A program made the position numbers and the translations under genes. A stretch of 64,000 nucleotides of DNA from Tunturibacter gelidoferens. GTDB taxonomy: Bacteria; Acidobacteriota; Terriglobia; Terriglobales; Acidobacteriaceae. The stretch lies in NCBI RefSeq assembly GCF_040358255.1, contig NZ_CP132938.1, positions 2,604,001 to 2,668,000 of the forward strand, written 5' to 3'. How positions within the stretch are numbered: position 1 is the stretch's first letter; every line of letters starts with the position of its first letter. This document shows positions 17,955-26,225 of this stretch, one piece after another. The notes below the pieces were generated by a model. The model saw only the letters and a program-made list of their open reading frames with translations. It ran no database searches and was not told where the DNA came from.

Positions 17955-18584
17955 TCAAGCATGTGGAAGCAGTTGCGGGAGCAGGGCGGCGAAGGCTCGG
18001 CCGCGGTGGCTGAAGGTGAGCTTGGAGGTTAGGTCGAGCTCTGCCATGGTTTTGTTTTGAGCGGGGAGGTAGAAGAGGGGGTCGTAGCCGAAGCCTTCGG
18101 TGCCGCGTGGGGCGGGGAGGATCTCGCCTTCGACGGCTCCGTGGCCGATGGCGAGGATGCGGCCGTTGCGTGCGGCGGCGAGGACGCAGTGGTAGCGGGC
18201 GCTGCGCTCGGTGAGAGGGATGCCGGTGAGGTTGGAGAGGAGATAGAGGTTGTTGCGCTCGTCGGGGGTGTGAGGAACGTTGTCGGGGAAGTCTCTCGGG
18301 GAGAAGTTGTGATCATCGGCGTAGCGGGCGGAGCGGACGCCGGGCGCTCCGTGGAGGGCGTCGACTTCGAGGCCAGAGTCGTCGGCGATGACGATTTCGC
18401 CGGGGGCGTGGTGGGAGTAGAAGATGGCTTTAATGCGGGCGTTGCCTTCGAAGGTGGGCTCGTCTTCTGCGGGTGCGGGGATTTGTTTGAGGTTGGGTAG
18501 GGGAGTGAGTGTGATTTGCGGAGAGGCTGTGGCGGCGAAGTCGCGAAGCTTGCCTGGGTTGGTGGTGGCGACGAAGAGATTCAT
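17955..18584 (-). CDS. rdgB: Non-canonical purine NTP pyrophosphatase (RdgB/HAM1)
   Basis: 209 residues. It hydrolyses dITP, ITP and XTP to monophosphates, keeping deaminated purines out of DNA and RNA. Hallmarks are LFVATTNPGKLRDFA at the N-terminus, EDEPTFEGNARIKAIFYS, VIADDSGLEVDALHGAPGVR (catalytic Asp), and GTEGFGYDPLFYLP with KLTFSHRGRAF at the C-terminus. The length is normal. The downstream VOC gene is close; a large tandem repeat lies upstream. Confidence 0.95.
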   Translation of the reverse strand: MNLFVATTNPGKLRDFAATASPQITLTPLPNLKQIPAPAEDEPTFEGNARIKAIFYSHHAPGEIVIADDSGLEVDALHGAPGVRSARYADDHNFSPRDFPDNVPHTPDERNNLYLLSNLTGIPLTERSARYHCVLAAARNGRILAIGHGAVEGEILPAPRGTEGFGYDPLFYLPAQNKTMAELDLTSKLTFSHRGRAFAALLPQLLPHA

Positions 18585-18689
18585 GATCTATTGGTATAAC
18601 TTTAGCGGCTTTGCTGGAACTTGAGTGACGATGATTTTGCAGTGGTATCAGGGTCAACTCATTGACGTTTCCTGACGATGGCCGTTAAT

Positions 18690-18921
18690 GCCAACGGCAA
18701 CCGCAGATCCCTACGGGATGACAACAAAAGAACAGGCAACGACAAATGCCAACGGCAACCGCAGATCCCTGCGGGATGACAACAAAAGAACAGGCAACGA
18801 CAAAAGCCAACGGCAACCGCAGATCCCTGCGGGATGACAACAAAAGAACAGGCAACGACAAAAGCCAACGGCAACCGCAGGTCCCTACGGGATGACAACA
18901 AAAGAACAGGCAACGACAAAA
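18690..18921 (+). repeat. Four 58-bp tandem units of the palindrome-plus-tail repeat
   Basis: Units start at 18690, 18748, 18806 and 18864, exactly 58 bp each. Each has a palindromic part (GCAGATCCCTGCGGGATGAC) and the tail AACAAAAGAACAGGCAACGA. Copies differ by a few substitutions (CTACGG versus CTGCGG). The stretch 18585-18964 holds this array and no gene. There are no unique spacers, so it is not a CRISPR. The tail is the same module as in the 14207 array. Confidence 0.92.
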
Positions 18922-18964
18922 GCAAAGGCCGAGGCAGTGGCCTTGGGCGGATGAAGAGCGCCAG

Positions 18965-20443
18965 TTACCTGGTGATGCGGAAGCGGACGAAGGCTACGAC
19001 GCCGAAGGGGTGGGCTCCGTAGGTGGAGATGAGTGCGCCGGGGGTTGTGTAGGTGGTGAACTGTGCGCCGGGAGCGGCGAGGAGGTGGGGGGCTACACGG
19101 TAGTCACGGTCGTAGCCGAAGGAGTAGGCGGCGACGTGGCCGATGGGGGATTCGGTGAAGTTGGGTGGAAGGGGGGAGCCGGGTGGGATGAGGAGTTCGT
19201 TGGAGCGGCCGGCGTTTTCGATGCGGGTCCAGACGTAGTTGCGGGTGCGGAACTTCAGGAGCGATTCGAGGAGGTAGGAGTTTTCTTTGCTGTTGTCGGT
19301 GAGGGATTTTGTGCGGCCCCAGATGAGGCTATTTGACCAGTTGTTGGCGTGGCCGCCGTCTGGCGTTGAGCGGCCGAAGGGGAGGTTGTACATGATGGAG
19401 GCGGTTTGGCGTTGCTGGTCTTCTTTGGGATAGAGGGCTTCGGGGCTGACGATGTGGGCGATGGAGTATTGGGCGGACAAGTTTTTTGTGGGGGCGTAGG
19501 TGATGCGGGAGGAGTAGCTGTCGATGGCGTGGCCGTTGGGGGAGGGTTGGAAGCCCCAGCGCTGTTCGGTGGGTTCGGCGCCGTGAAAGCCTGACTCTTC
19601 GAAGCGAAGCCAGCGCCAGGTGATGCCGCCAGTGAAGACGTTGAAGGCGATGTGGGTGGAGTCTTCCTGATGATGACCGAGAGCGGCGATAGGATCTTCG
19701 GAGGCCGAGAGGCGATGCGGGTAGGCGGTGGGGCCGATGGCGGGATCGCCTACGGGAGCGGCGTAGAGGCTGAGGAGGGTTTGTTTGCCGAGACGGAGGT
19801 CGTAGAGGGCGGCGAGCTCCATGAAGAAGTCGTGCGGATGCTGGCCGTCGATGATGGCTTTGCCGAAGGCAGTTTCGCCTTGCTGGAAGAGTTCGGGGTA
19901 GCTGCGTGCGCTGATGGTGGCGGGTTCGAGCGAGAGCATGGTGCGGAGGGTGAGCTGGCCGTACTGTCCGTGGGAACCTAGCTGGCGCATGGCCATGGGC
20001 ATGATCCAGTTGGTGGAAAAGAGCTTGTCGCCGCCGCGAGTGACGGGGGGGGCGCAGGGAAGGTTGAACTGCGTGCAGGTGTCAGGGTATGGGCCAGTGG
20101 GGTTGGAGGTGGCGTGCTGTTGCGTGTCGGAGATGGAGGCGGTGCCGTGGAGCATGAGCATCCAGCCGCGATAGTTGCGCATGATCATGGAGACGGGAGT
20201 GGAGGCGGGTTCGGCACTGGTGCCGGAGGTGGTGTGATTGAGGATGGTGTCGATGAGGTTTGATGGCGGCTTCATCATGTTCATGCTCATCTTCATGGAG
20301 GGCGTCGCGGTGGTGGATGCTTGAGGGGAGTCCATTTGCATGCCTGGCATGTTAGGCATGGAACTTTGACCTGTCTGGGACAGGGCGAGAGGCGGAGCTA
20401 AAAAGTACGATGAAAGCAGGGCCGCTTGCAGGATGGAGCGCAT
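18965..20443 (-). CDS. Exported Met-rich, barrel-like protein (possible copper-related outer-membrane protein)
   Basis: 492 residues. The signal peptide (SILQAALLSSYFLAPPLALS) is followed by a Met-rich segment (MPNMPGMQMDSP, then MKMSMNMMK), typical of periplasmic copper-handling proteins. The remainder has alternating short strands with many aromatic residues, YDLRLGKQTLLSLYAAP, VAAYSFGYDRDYRV and a C-terminal GVVAFVRFRITR ending in the basic/aromatic pattern of beta-barrels. The upstream gene encodes a small Cys/His-rich exported protein. The copper role is inference. Confidence 0.72.
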   Translation of the reverse strand: MRSILQAALLSSYFLAPPLALSQTGQSSMPNMPGMQMDSPQASTTATPSMKMSMNMMKPPSNLIDTILNHTTSGTSAEPASTPVSMIMRNYRGWMLMLHGTASISDTQQHATSNPTGPYPDTCTQFNLPCAPPVTRGGDKLFSTNWIMPMAMRQLGSHGQYGQLTLRTMLSLEPATISARSYPELFQQGETAFGKAIIDGQHPHDFFMELAALYDLRLGKQTLLSLYAAPVGDPAIGPTAYPHRLSASEDPIAALGHHQEDSTHIAFNVFTGGITWRWLRFEESGFHGAEPTEQRWGFQPSPNGHAIDSYSSRITYAPTKNLSAQYSIAHIVSPEALYPKEDQQRQTASIMYNLPFGRSTPDGGHANNWSNSLIWGRTKSLTDNSKENSYLLESLLKFRTRNYVWTRIENAGRSNELLIPPGSPLPPNFTESPIGHVAAYSFGYDRDYRVAPHLLAAPGAQFTTYTTPGALISTYGAHPFGVVAFVRFRITR

Positions 20444-20524
20444 GGAGATTCCTTATCTTGAGGCGTGCGTTGTCGGGAGGCAGCGCGGGAGGACGCTGTG
20501 ACACGGCGCTAGATCAAGAAAGAA

Positions 20525-20857
20525 TCAGATTCGAAGCGGAGTGCGGGGAGGAAGCGGCGGTGGAGCGGCCCATCGTGGGGCTGGTGCGTCTAGCGGGATG
20601 AAGATTTTATTGGAAGATGCGAAGACGGCGACAACGTGAAGTTGGGCCTGCGGCTCGACCGGTTTGGAGACGATCGCAGACGGCTGTTGTTGTTGCGCGC
20701 TACAACAGGCGGGAGAGTGGTGATCGAGCGGAGACTGTTTCGGGCAATGATCGCATGAGGATTGCTTCGGTAGCGAAAGCTCTGCACAGGTCGCTGCGCT
20801 GACGGCGATCGTCAGGAGGCAGAGCAACGTTGCGAAGAGGTGAAGAGCTTTTTTCAT
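20525..20857 (-). CDS. Small exported Cys/His-rich protein
   Basis: 110 residues. The N-terminus (ALHLFATLLCLLTIAVSAATC) is a signal peptide or lipoprotein-like leader. The mature part begins with a metal-binding-looking cluster CDHCPKQSPLDHHSPACC, then a Gln run and a moderately hydrophobic stretch, ending Pro-rich. It precedes the Met-rich barrel-like gene by about 80 bp on the same strand. Such Cys/His-rich small proteins commonly accompany copper or other soft-metal efflux genes. No ribosome site is evident; the start is taken as the first ATG. Confidence 0.6.
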   Translation of the reverse strand: MKKALHLFATLLCLLTIAVSAATCAELSLPKQSSCDHCPKQSPLDHHSPACCSAQQQQPSAIVSKPVEPQAQLHVVAVFASSNKIFIPLDAPAPRWAAPPPLPPRTPLRI

Positions 20858-20938
20858 CGTTGTGAAGTTTGACGAAGAAGCGAGGGCGTTGGATACATTT
20901 GTCCCAAGAATTATTTTTTTGCTGTTGCGATTGTATTC

Positions 20939-21487
20939 TCAAGTGAGCTTTAGCGTAAGGTGTGCGGGCTGGTGTTTGTTTTCATGCTCCAGGAGCCAGC
21001 GTTTGCGCTCGATGCCTCCGCCGTAGCCTGTGAGGGAGCCGTTGGATCCGATGACGCGGTGACACGGGACGACCACTCCGATGGGGTTGGAGCCGTTGGC
21101 GAGCCCGACTGCTCTGACGGCTTTAGGCCTGCCGATCTGTTCGGCCAGCTTTCCATAGGAGACGGTTGTGCCGTGTGGAATCTGTCGCAGCGCGCGCCAG
21201 ACCTCGCGTTGAAATGGCGTGCCAGCTGTGCGTACCGGGAGCTCGTTTATCGCGGCAAGCTCTCCTGCGAAGTAACGCTTCATCACGTTGGATAAGCCAG
21301 ACGGATTATTGGCTGGCTCAAGCTTGAACCCGTTGCGACCATAGTGAAGCCGCAAGGACTTTTGCAGGCGCTCTTCATGATCTGTCCATTCAACGGCGCG
21401 TAGGTTTCCGTCATGATCGGCCACGATGATGATCTCGCCGATCGGGGTGTCGAATCGATCTGTTAGCAGGCTCAAAGGTTCAGGCAT
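20939..21487 (-). CDS. ogt: Methylated-DNA--protein-cysteine methyltransferase
   Basis: 182 residues from ATG 21487. It removes alkyl groups from O6-alkylguanine by suicidal transfer to cysteine. The N-terminal domain begins DRFDTPIGEIIIVADHDG; the C-terminal domain has TPFQREVWRALRQIPHG, SYGKLAEQIGRPKAVRAVG and the active site VVPCHRVIGSNGSLTGYGGG. The start overlaps the stop of the upstream ada-alkA gene by 8 bp, which suggests translational coupling. The same neighbour pair (ada-alkA then ogt) is known in mycobacteria. The longer upstream open frame is a shadow. Confidence 0.95.
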   Translation of the reverse strand: MPEPLSLLTDRFDTPIGEIIIVADHDGNLRAVEWTDHEERLQKSLRLHYGRNGFKLEPANNPSGLSNVMKRYFAGELAAINELPVRTAGTPFQREVWRALRQIPHGTTVSYGKLAEQIGRPKAVRAVGLANGSNPIGVVVPCHRVIGSNGSLTGYGGGIERKRWLLEHENKHQPAHLTLKLT

Positions 21488-22983
21488 GTGTTCCCTCGGT
21501 GTGCGGGATTTCGTTGGTGTTGGCGGCCCACAGGTGCTGAGCCGCATAGGCGCGCCACGGTCTCCACGACTCGGCGCGATGAAGGAGAGACTTTGGAGTT
21601 GTAGGTGCTCCGTCGAGCTTCGCTGCTCCTCGGAGCAGGCCGATGTCGGATGCGGGGAAGGCGTCCATCTCGCGGATGGCGCGGAGGGCGATGTATTGGG
21701 CGGTCCATTCGCCGATGCCGGGGATGGTGCGCAGACGTGCGATGGCTTCTTCGATTGTCCCAAAGGGACGGAAGAGGTTGGGGTCATCGGTGGCAGCCTG
21801 CGCCAGTGCCTTCAACGATACTAAGCGTGCAGCCGGCATGCCCAGTCCTAGTGACTTTGTGGTGGCGAGACGCTTCGCCGTGGGGAAGGTGTGCGTCAGA
21901 CCTGAAGAGGCGCTGGGGTTTTTCGGTAGCGGCTTGCCGTGAAGTGCGACGAGTTGTCCTGCAAGCTTGCGTGCCGCAGCGACGCTAATCTGTTGGCCGA
22001 GGATCGCGCGCACAGCCAGTTCGAAGCCATCCCAGCCTCCCGGCGCTCGCAGGCCGGGATGAAGCGCGACCCACGGTGCGAGCTGCGGATCGTGCGAGAG
22101 GTGTGCGTCGATCGTCTCGATGTCCGCGCCGAGGTCGAAGAGGCGACGCACCCGAGCTACGATTGCAGGCAGTGACTGCACGGACGTGAAGTGGATGGTT
22201 ACGCTGAGGCTCTGTTGGTGCGGCAGGTGAGTCACGGCGATACTCCCAACTGATCCGTCAATCTCAACGGTGCGCCGGTAGCATCCCTTCTCTACAACTT
22301 CGACACCGGGAATGGCACGCGCCTGTAGAAAGGTGAGCATGGACTCCCAGTCGTAGGGCGGGCGATAGCGGAGGCGGAGAGTGATACCTGCCGAGGCATT
22401 TGGGCGGCTCACGGACGATTTTCGCCGGAGTGCGCTGGGAGGGCGATGGAAGAGCTGTTGAAACAGTTCGTTGAACCGGCGCAGGCTGTTGAAGCCCGCG
22501 GCGAGTGCAACTTCGGTCATGGGCATTCGGGTTTCATGGATGAGATGCTTGGCGAAAAGCACGCGCCGGGTCTGTGCTACGGCGATTGGAGAGGCTCCGA
22601 GGTGCTGAAGGAAGAGTCTGCGTAAGTGACGCTCGCCGACGCCCAGACGTTCGGCGAGCGCGTCTACGGTCTTGCCTTCGCCGTCGAGGGCACCGTCGGC
22701 TATGAGCGCAAGCGCGCGTGAGACGGTGTTCGAGGTTCCGCGCCACGAAGCCAGTTCGGGTGCGGTCTCCGGACGACAACGCAGGCAGGGGCGGTAGCCG
22801 GCTTCATGTGCTGCTGCTGCGGAGGGATAGAAGGTGCAGTTTTCGTACTTTCGCGGTGCGGGCCGGACAGACGGGGCGGCAGTAGATTCCGGTGGATTTG
22901 ACGCCGACGTACATGAGTCCGTCGAAGCGCGGATCACGGCTCTGTAGAGCCCGGTAGCACGCCTCTTTGTCGGGCAGTTCCAT
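21480..22983 (-). pseudogene. alkA: Ada-AlkA fusion (adaptive response regulator plus 3-methyladenine glycosylase), frameshifted near the N-terminus
   Basis: Full-length organisation: Ada N-terminal zinc domain, AraC-type helix-turn-helix (TEVALAAGFNSLRRFNELF), AlkA N-terminal domain, and an HhH-GPD glycosylase domain with LRTIPGIGEWTAQYI and the catalytic Asp in FPASDIGLLR. The first about 45 residues (MELPDKEACYRALQSRD to GIYCRPVCPARTAK) are in one frame, and the rest from YENCTFYPSAAAAHEAGYRP is in another. One extra base near 22848 accounts for it. The nucleophile Cys of YCRPVC and the ligands of CLRC are both present, so the shift breaks an otherwise complete gene. Could be a real lesion, a sequencing error, or programmed. 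Confidence 0.85.
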
Positions 22984-23124
22984 GTACGAAGTTTCGCATG
23001 TTGAGAGTCTCAAACTAGCGGTTTTCGGACATGGTCATTTATTGGTGTGTGACTTGAAGCTGAGCGGTCGGAGGGATCTTCTGGTCGAGTCGAAGCGTCG
23101 CGAGGAAGAGATCTCAAAAACTTG

Positions 23125-23883
23125 TCATTGTGAAGCTGGCTGCTTTCGCAGAAGGATGATGTCGACGCGGCGGTTGTGGGTGCGGCCGTCTTCGGTGGAG
23201 TTGCTGGCGACGGGGTGAAACTCGGCGTAACCTGCGGCGGCGAGGTTGGCGGGGTCGATGGGGCCGTGTTCGAGGAGAAGGCGCGCGATGGCGGTGGAGC
23301 GTGTGGTGGAGAGCTCCCAGTTACTGGCGAACTGCGCGGTGTGGATGGGGACGTTGTCGGTGTGGCCTTCGACCCGGAGTGGGCCTGCGGGCAAGGTGGT
23401 GGCAAGGATCGAGATCATGGGGATCGATGCCGGACGGACCTCTGCGGAGCCGGAGGGAAAGAAGCCGGCCTCATGGAGGGAGATGACGAGGCCGTCGGGG
23501 GTGATGCGCATGGCGATGCCGCCGGGAGGGATGCCACCGGCGGCGACTTGCTGGGCGATGAGTTTGCGGAGGCGGGCTTCGGTTTCTTCGAGAGTCTCGG
23601 TACTGGCTGAGGGAAGCGGCCGCACGATCGGCGAGGGAATGGAGTTGGTGATGGCGGAGGCGTTGATGTCGGTGAGCGGCGGAGTCTTCGAGTGGGCGTC
23701 GAAGGTGCCGAGGGGAGTGAAGGCGGTCTGCATCGCCTCGGAGAGCTTGAGCTGTTTCTTCTTGTCCGACTGGCTGGAGGCGAAGAGGACGACGAAGAAG
23801 GCGAAGAGCAGCGTGATGAAGTCGGCGTAAGAGACCAGCCAGCGCTCGTGGTTGACGTGTTCGGGATGTTTCTTCTTGCTCAT
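23125..23883 (-). CDS. motB: Flagellar motor protein MotB
   Basis: 252 residues. It is the peptidoglycan-anchored stator subunit. The N-terminal segment RWLVSYADFITLLFAFFVVLFASS is the transmembrane helix with the proton-carrying Asp22. After a linker the OmpA-like domain contains LRVEGHTDNVPIHTAQFASN and LSTTRSTAIARLL, which bind peptidoglycan. Its ATG overlaps the motA stop as ATGA, and GAGG lies before it. The length is slightly short of E. coli MotB. Confidence 0.95.
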   Translation of the reverse strand: MSKKKHPEHVNHERWLVSYADFITLLFAFFVVLFASSQSDKKKQLKLSEAMQTAFTPLGTFDAHSKTPPLTDINASAITNSIPSPIVRPLPSASTETLEETEARLRKLIAQQVAAGGIPPGGIAMRITPDGLVISLHEAGFFPSGSAEVRPASIPMISILATTLPAGPLRVEGHTDNVPIHTAQFASNWELSTTRSTAIARLLLEHGPIDPANLAAAGYAEFHPVASNSTEDGRTHNRRVDIILLRKQPASQ

Positions 23884-24665
23884 GCGCCAACCTCTGTGGC
23901 TTTGCCGGGTTTGGGTGGATGCGAGTCGAAGAGGTAGGTGCGGAGCTTGGTCTCGATCATGCGCGGGTTCATGCCCTCGAGGATGGAGATGACGCCTTCG
24001 AGCATCATCTCTTTGATCATCTGTTCTTCGCGATGGCGAAACTTGAGCTTGCCTGCTGCGGGGAGGCAGATGAGATTGGCCATGGCGACGCCGTAGATGG
24101 TGGCGACGAAGGCGACGGCGATCCCACGGCCAACCTCATCGATGTTGGAGAGGTTCTTCATGACCTGGATGAGTCCGAGGACCGCTCCGATGATGCCGAC
24201 GGTGGGAGAGTAGCCGCCGGCGGCCTCGAAGACGGCGGGGATTTTTTCTTCGATCTCGGATTTGTTGTCGAGTTCAAGCTGCATGATCTTGCGGACTTCG
24301 GCGGGTTCGGTGCCGTCAACGGCGAGCATAAGAGCTTGTCTGAGGAAGGGGTCGGAGACGGTGGAGAGGTCTGCATCGAGCGAGACGATTCCGCTTCTGC
24401 GGGCCTTGTTGGCGAAGGCTACGATCTGAGCGAGCGTGGCTTCGCCGTTCGAGCCCTTGTGGAGGAAGACTTTTACAACGGCCTTGATGGCGGCGAGAAA
24501 GATGTTCATCGGAAACTGGAGCATGACAGCGCCGAGAGTGCCCCCGATGACGATCATGGCCGCAGTGGGCTGAGTGATCTGGGCGATGCTGCCGCCTTCA
24601 ACCATCATGCCGGCGAGAATGCCGATGAGGGCGAGAGCGATGCCACCAATGCTGGCGATGTCCAT
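23880..24665 (-). CDS. motA: Flagellar motor protein MotA
   Basis: 261 residues. It forms the proton-conducting stator with MotB. It has four hydrophobic helices: near the N-terminus ASIGGIALALIGILAGMMVE and AAMIVIGGTLGAVMLQFPM, then two C-terminal ones (TVGIIGAVLGLIQVMKNLS; AVAFVATIYGVAMANLICLP). The conserved cytoplasmic loop between helices II and III includes AVDGTEPAEVRKIMQLELD. The gene follows flbD, overlaps motB by 4 bp, and is transcribed away from fliC. Confidence 0.95.
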   Translation of the reverse strand: MDIASIGGIALALIGILAGMMVEGGSIAQITQPTAAMIVIGGTLGAVMLQFPMNIFLAAIKAVVKVFLHKGSNGEATLAQIVAFANKARRSGIVSLDADLSTVSDPFLRQALMLAVDGTEPAEVRKIMQLELDNKSEIEEKIPAVFEAAGGYSPTVGIIGAVLGLIQVMKNLSNIDEVGRGIAVAFVATIYGVAMANLICLPAAGKLKFRHREEQMIKEMMLEGVISILEGMNPRMIETKLRTYLFDSHPPKPGKATEVGA

Positions 24666-24692
24666 GGGTCTCCTCTTCCAGGATGAAGTTGG

Positions 24693-24971
24693 TTATTCGT
24701 GCGAGGCCTTGTGCTGTTGTTCGCGCACAATCTGTTCGGCATCGTGGGCGGATCGTGCGATGACCGAGGGCGCAGCCTCGGGCCATGCCGTGCGCAGAAC
24801 GGCGGCACGGAACTCGAGAGTGAGTTGCGAGACCTCGCTGCAGGGTTCGAGGACGACGAGCTTTTCGCCGGTGACTAAGGTGAGGACGGTGTCGGGTGCG
24901 GCTTCGGCGTATTTGATGAGGTCACAGTTTACGGCGAGAGGACTACCGTTGAGGCGTGTCAGTTCGATCAT
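24693..24971 (-). CDS. flbD: FlbD family flagellar protein
   Basis: 92 residues from ATG 24971. The core MIELTRLNGSPLAVNCDLIK and AAPDTVLTLVTGEKLVV is characteristic of FlbD, a small protein often found just before motA. The C-terminal extension (SQLTLEFRAAVLRTAWPEAA onward) is longer than the family core of about 65 residues. It begins the flbD-motA-motB operon, with 27 bp to motA. The first open-frame start at 25022 is less likely. Function in the flagellum is poorly defined. Confidence 0.88.
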   Translation of the reverse strand: MIELTRLNGSPLAVNCDLIKYAEAAPDTVLTLVTGEKLVVLEPCSEVSQLTLEFRAAVLRTAWPEAAPSVIARSAHDAEQIVREQQHKASHE

Positions 24972-25073
24972 GTGTGTGAGGACTCCTCCCGGATCTCTCA
25001 TCGGCAGAGAAGTGACGGTCAATAGGGAGCAGGAGACAGGTGACCATGACGATGGAGCGAAATGAGATTTGCG

Positions 25074-25100
25074 TAAAGTCGGCGCGGGGGACGCCGATGA
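25074..25100 (+). promoter_or_regulatory. Sigma-28 (FliA-type) promoter of flagellin
   Basis: TAAA at 25074-25077 and GCCGATGA at 25093-25100 are separated by exactly 15 bp, close to the FliA consensus TAAA-N15-GCCGATAA with one mismatch. It lies about 137 bp before the flagellin ATG, in the correct orientation. This indicates a class 3 flagellar promoter. Confidence 0.85.
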
Positions 25101-25236
25101 GGGGTTTGAACGCGGAGCCTACCGCTTGGTGAACCGGATCTCACAGACTGCTTCGGCAGGGAGGTGAGTTCGCCGGTCGGACACCCGGGACTGGCGTCGC
25201 GGTAACTCAAACCGAGCAGTACAGGAGCGTTTCCAC

Positions 25237-26082
25237 ATGTCCTTGGGCATTCTTACAAACGTTGCAGCAACCTATGCTGAGAACAACCTCAACTCGACGC
25301 AGAACAGTCTTCAGAATGTTCTCCAGCAGCTCTCCTCGGGTTCGCGCATCAACAGCGGCGCGGACGACGCGGCCGGCCTTTCGATCGCGGACGGCCTTAC
25401 CGCCAACCAAGCTGCGCTGACCCAGTCGGCACAGAATGCACAGAACGGCGTGGGCTTGCTGCAGACCGCTGACGGTGCGTTGTCTCAGGTGACCAACCTT
25501 CTCGATCGCGCGGTTACGCTTGCTACCGAGGCTTCCAACGGTGGTTTGACTGCCGCTCAGTCGACTGCTGCCAACACCGAATTTCAGAGCATTCTGACTG
25601 AGATCGGCAACATCGGTAGCACCACGAACTTCAACAGTACCGGTGTCTTCAATCAGGCAGCAGGAACGACTTTCAATCTCACTGATGGTACGGCTACCGG
25701 ACTCACAACCATCACCGCGGCGGCGACAGCACTTACTGCCACAAGCATCGGGGGACAAGCCTTCACCGCTGCCGACACTCTGGCTGGCGCGACGCCGCAG
25801 GCTTCGGCGCTGACCACGCTGACCGCCATTACCGCGGCGATCTCCGGCGTTTCGGCCGACCGTGGCGCGATCGGTGCCAACATCAACCAGTTGAACGCGG
25901 CTGCCAGCGTTGCCAGCTCGGAAGAGGTGAATCTCTCCTCTGCCAATAGCGCAATTCGTGCGACGAACTTCGGTCAGGCGACGAGCGATCTGGCTAAGTT
26001 CCAGGTGCTGAGCCAGACCGGTATCAGCGCTCTTGCCCAGGCGAACAGCTCACAGCAGGAGATCCTGAAGCTGCTGCAATAA
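25237..26082 (+). CDS. fliC: Flagellin
   Basis: 281 residues, a short flagellin. It forms the flagellar filament. The N-terminal D0/D1 helices (NLNSTQNSLQNVLQQLSSGS, then DDAAGLSIADGLTANQAAL) and the C-terminal D0/D1 helices (SQTGISALAQANSSQQEIL and end LLQ) are conserved. The middle (about 130-200) is a small Thr/Ala-rich variable region, so D2/D3 domains are minimal. AGGAG lies 8 nt before the ATG. It has a sigma-28 promoter upstream and a strong terminator downstream. Confidence 0.95.
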   Translation: MSLGILTNVAATYAENNLNSTQNSLQNVLQQLSSGSRINSGADDAAGLSIADGLTANQAALTQSAQNAQNGVGLLQTADGALSQVTNLLDRAVTLATEASNGGLTAAQSTAANTEFQSILTEIGNIGSTTNFNSTGVFNQAAGTTFNLTDGTATGLTTITAAATALTATSIGGQAFTAADTLAGATPQASALTTLTAITAAISGVSADRGAIGANINQLNAAASVASSEEVNLSSANSAIRATNFGQATSDLAKFQVLSQTGISALAQANSSQQEILKLLQ

Positions 26083-26095
26083 GCGGATGAAAGCG

Positions 26096-26138
26096 ACGGT
26101 GGCCACGCGAAGAGGCGTGGCCGCCGTTCTTTCGTTTT
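26096..26138 (+). terminator. Terminator after flagellin
   Basis: The stem ACGGTGGCCACGC/GCGTGGCCGCCGT, 13 bp with one mismatch and a 6-nt loop, is followed by a T-rich run. It lies 13 nt after the stop codon and separates fliC from the fliD unit. Confidence 0.88.
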
Positions 26139-26177
26139 TGTGAGGGTTAGCTGCTTCTAATCTTCGATGGTCAGATC

Positions 26178-26193
26178 TGGCAAGGCGCTTGCT
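26178..26193 (+). promoter_or_regulatory. Sigma-54 promoter before fliD
   Basis: TGGCAAGGCGCTTGCT matches the sigma-54 -24/-12 consensus TGGCAC-N5-TTGCW with a single substitution, and the GG-to-GC spacing is exactly right. It ends 32 bp before the fliD ATG, so transcription would begin about 26203. The preceding terminator means fliD needs its own promoter. Confidence 0.78.
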
Positions 26194-26225
26194 TCCTGAC
26201 CGTGCAAGAAGAACGGAAAGGTGAC

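Noticed and set aside
18690..18921. Possible CRISPR array (four regular 58-bp repeats)
   Set aside because: No unique spacers are present and units are contiguous; it is a tandem repeat family also found singly elsewhere.
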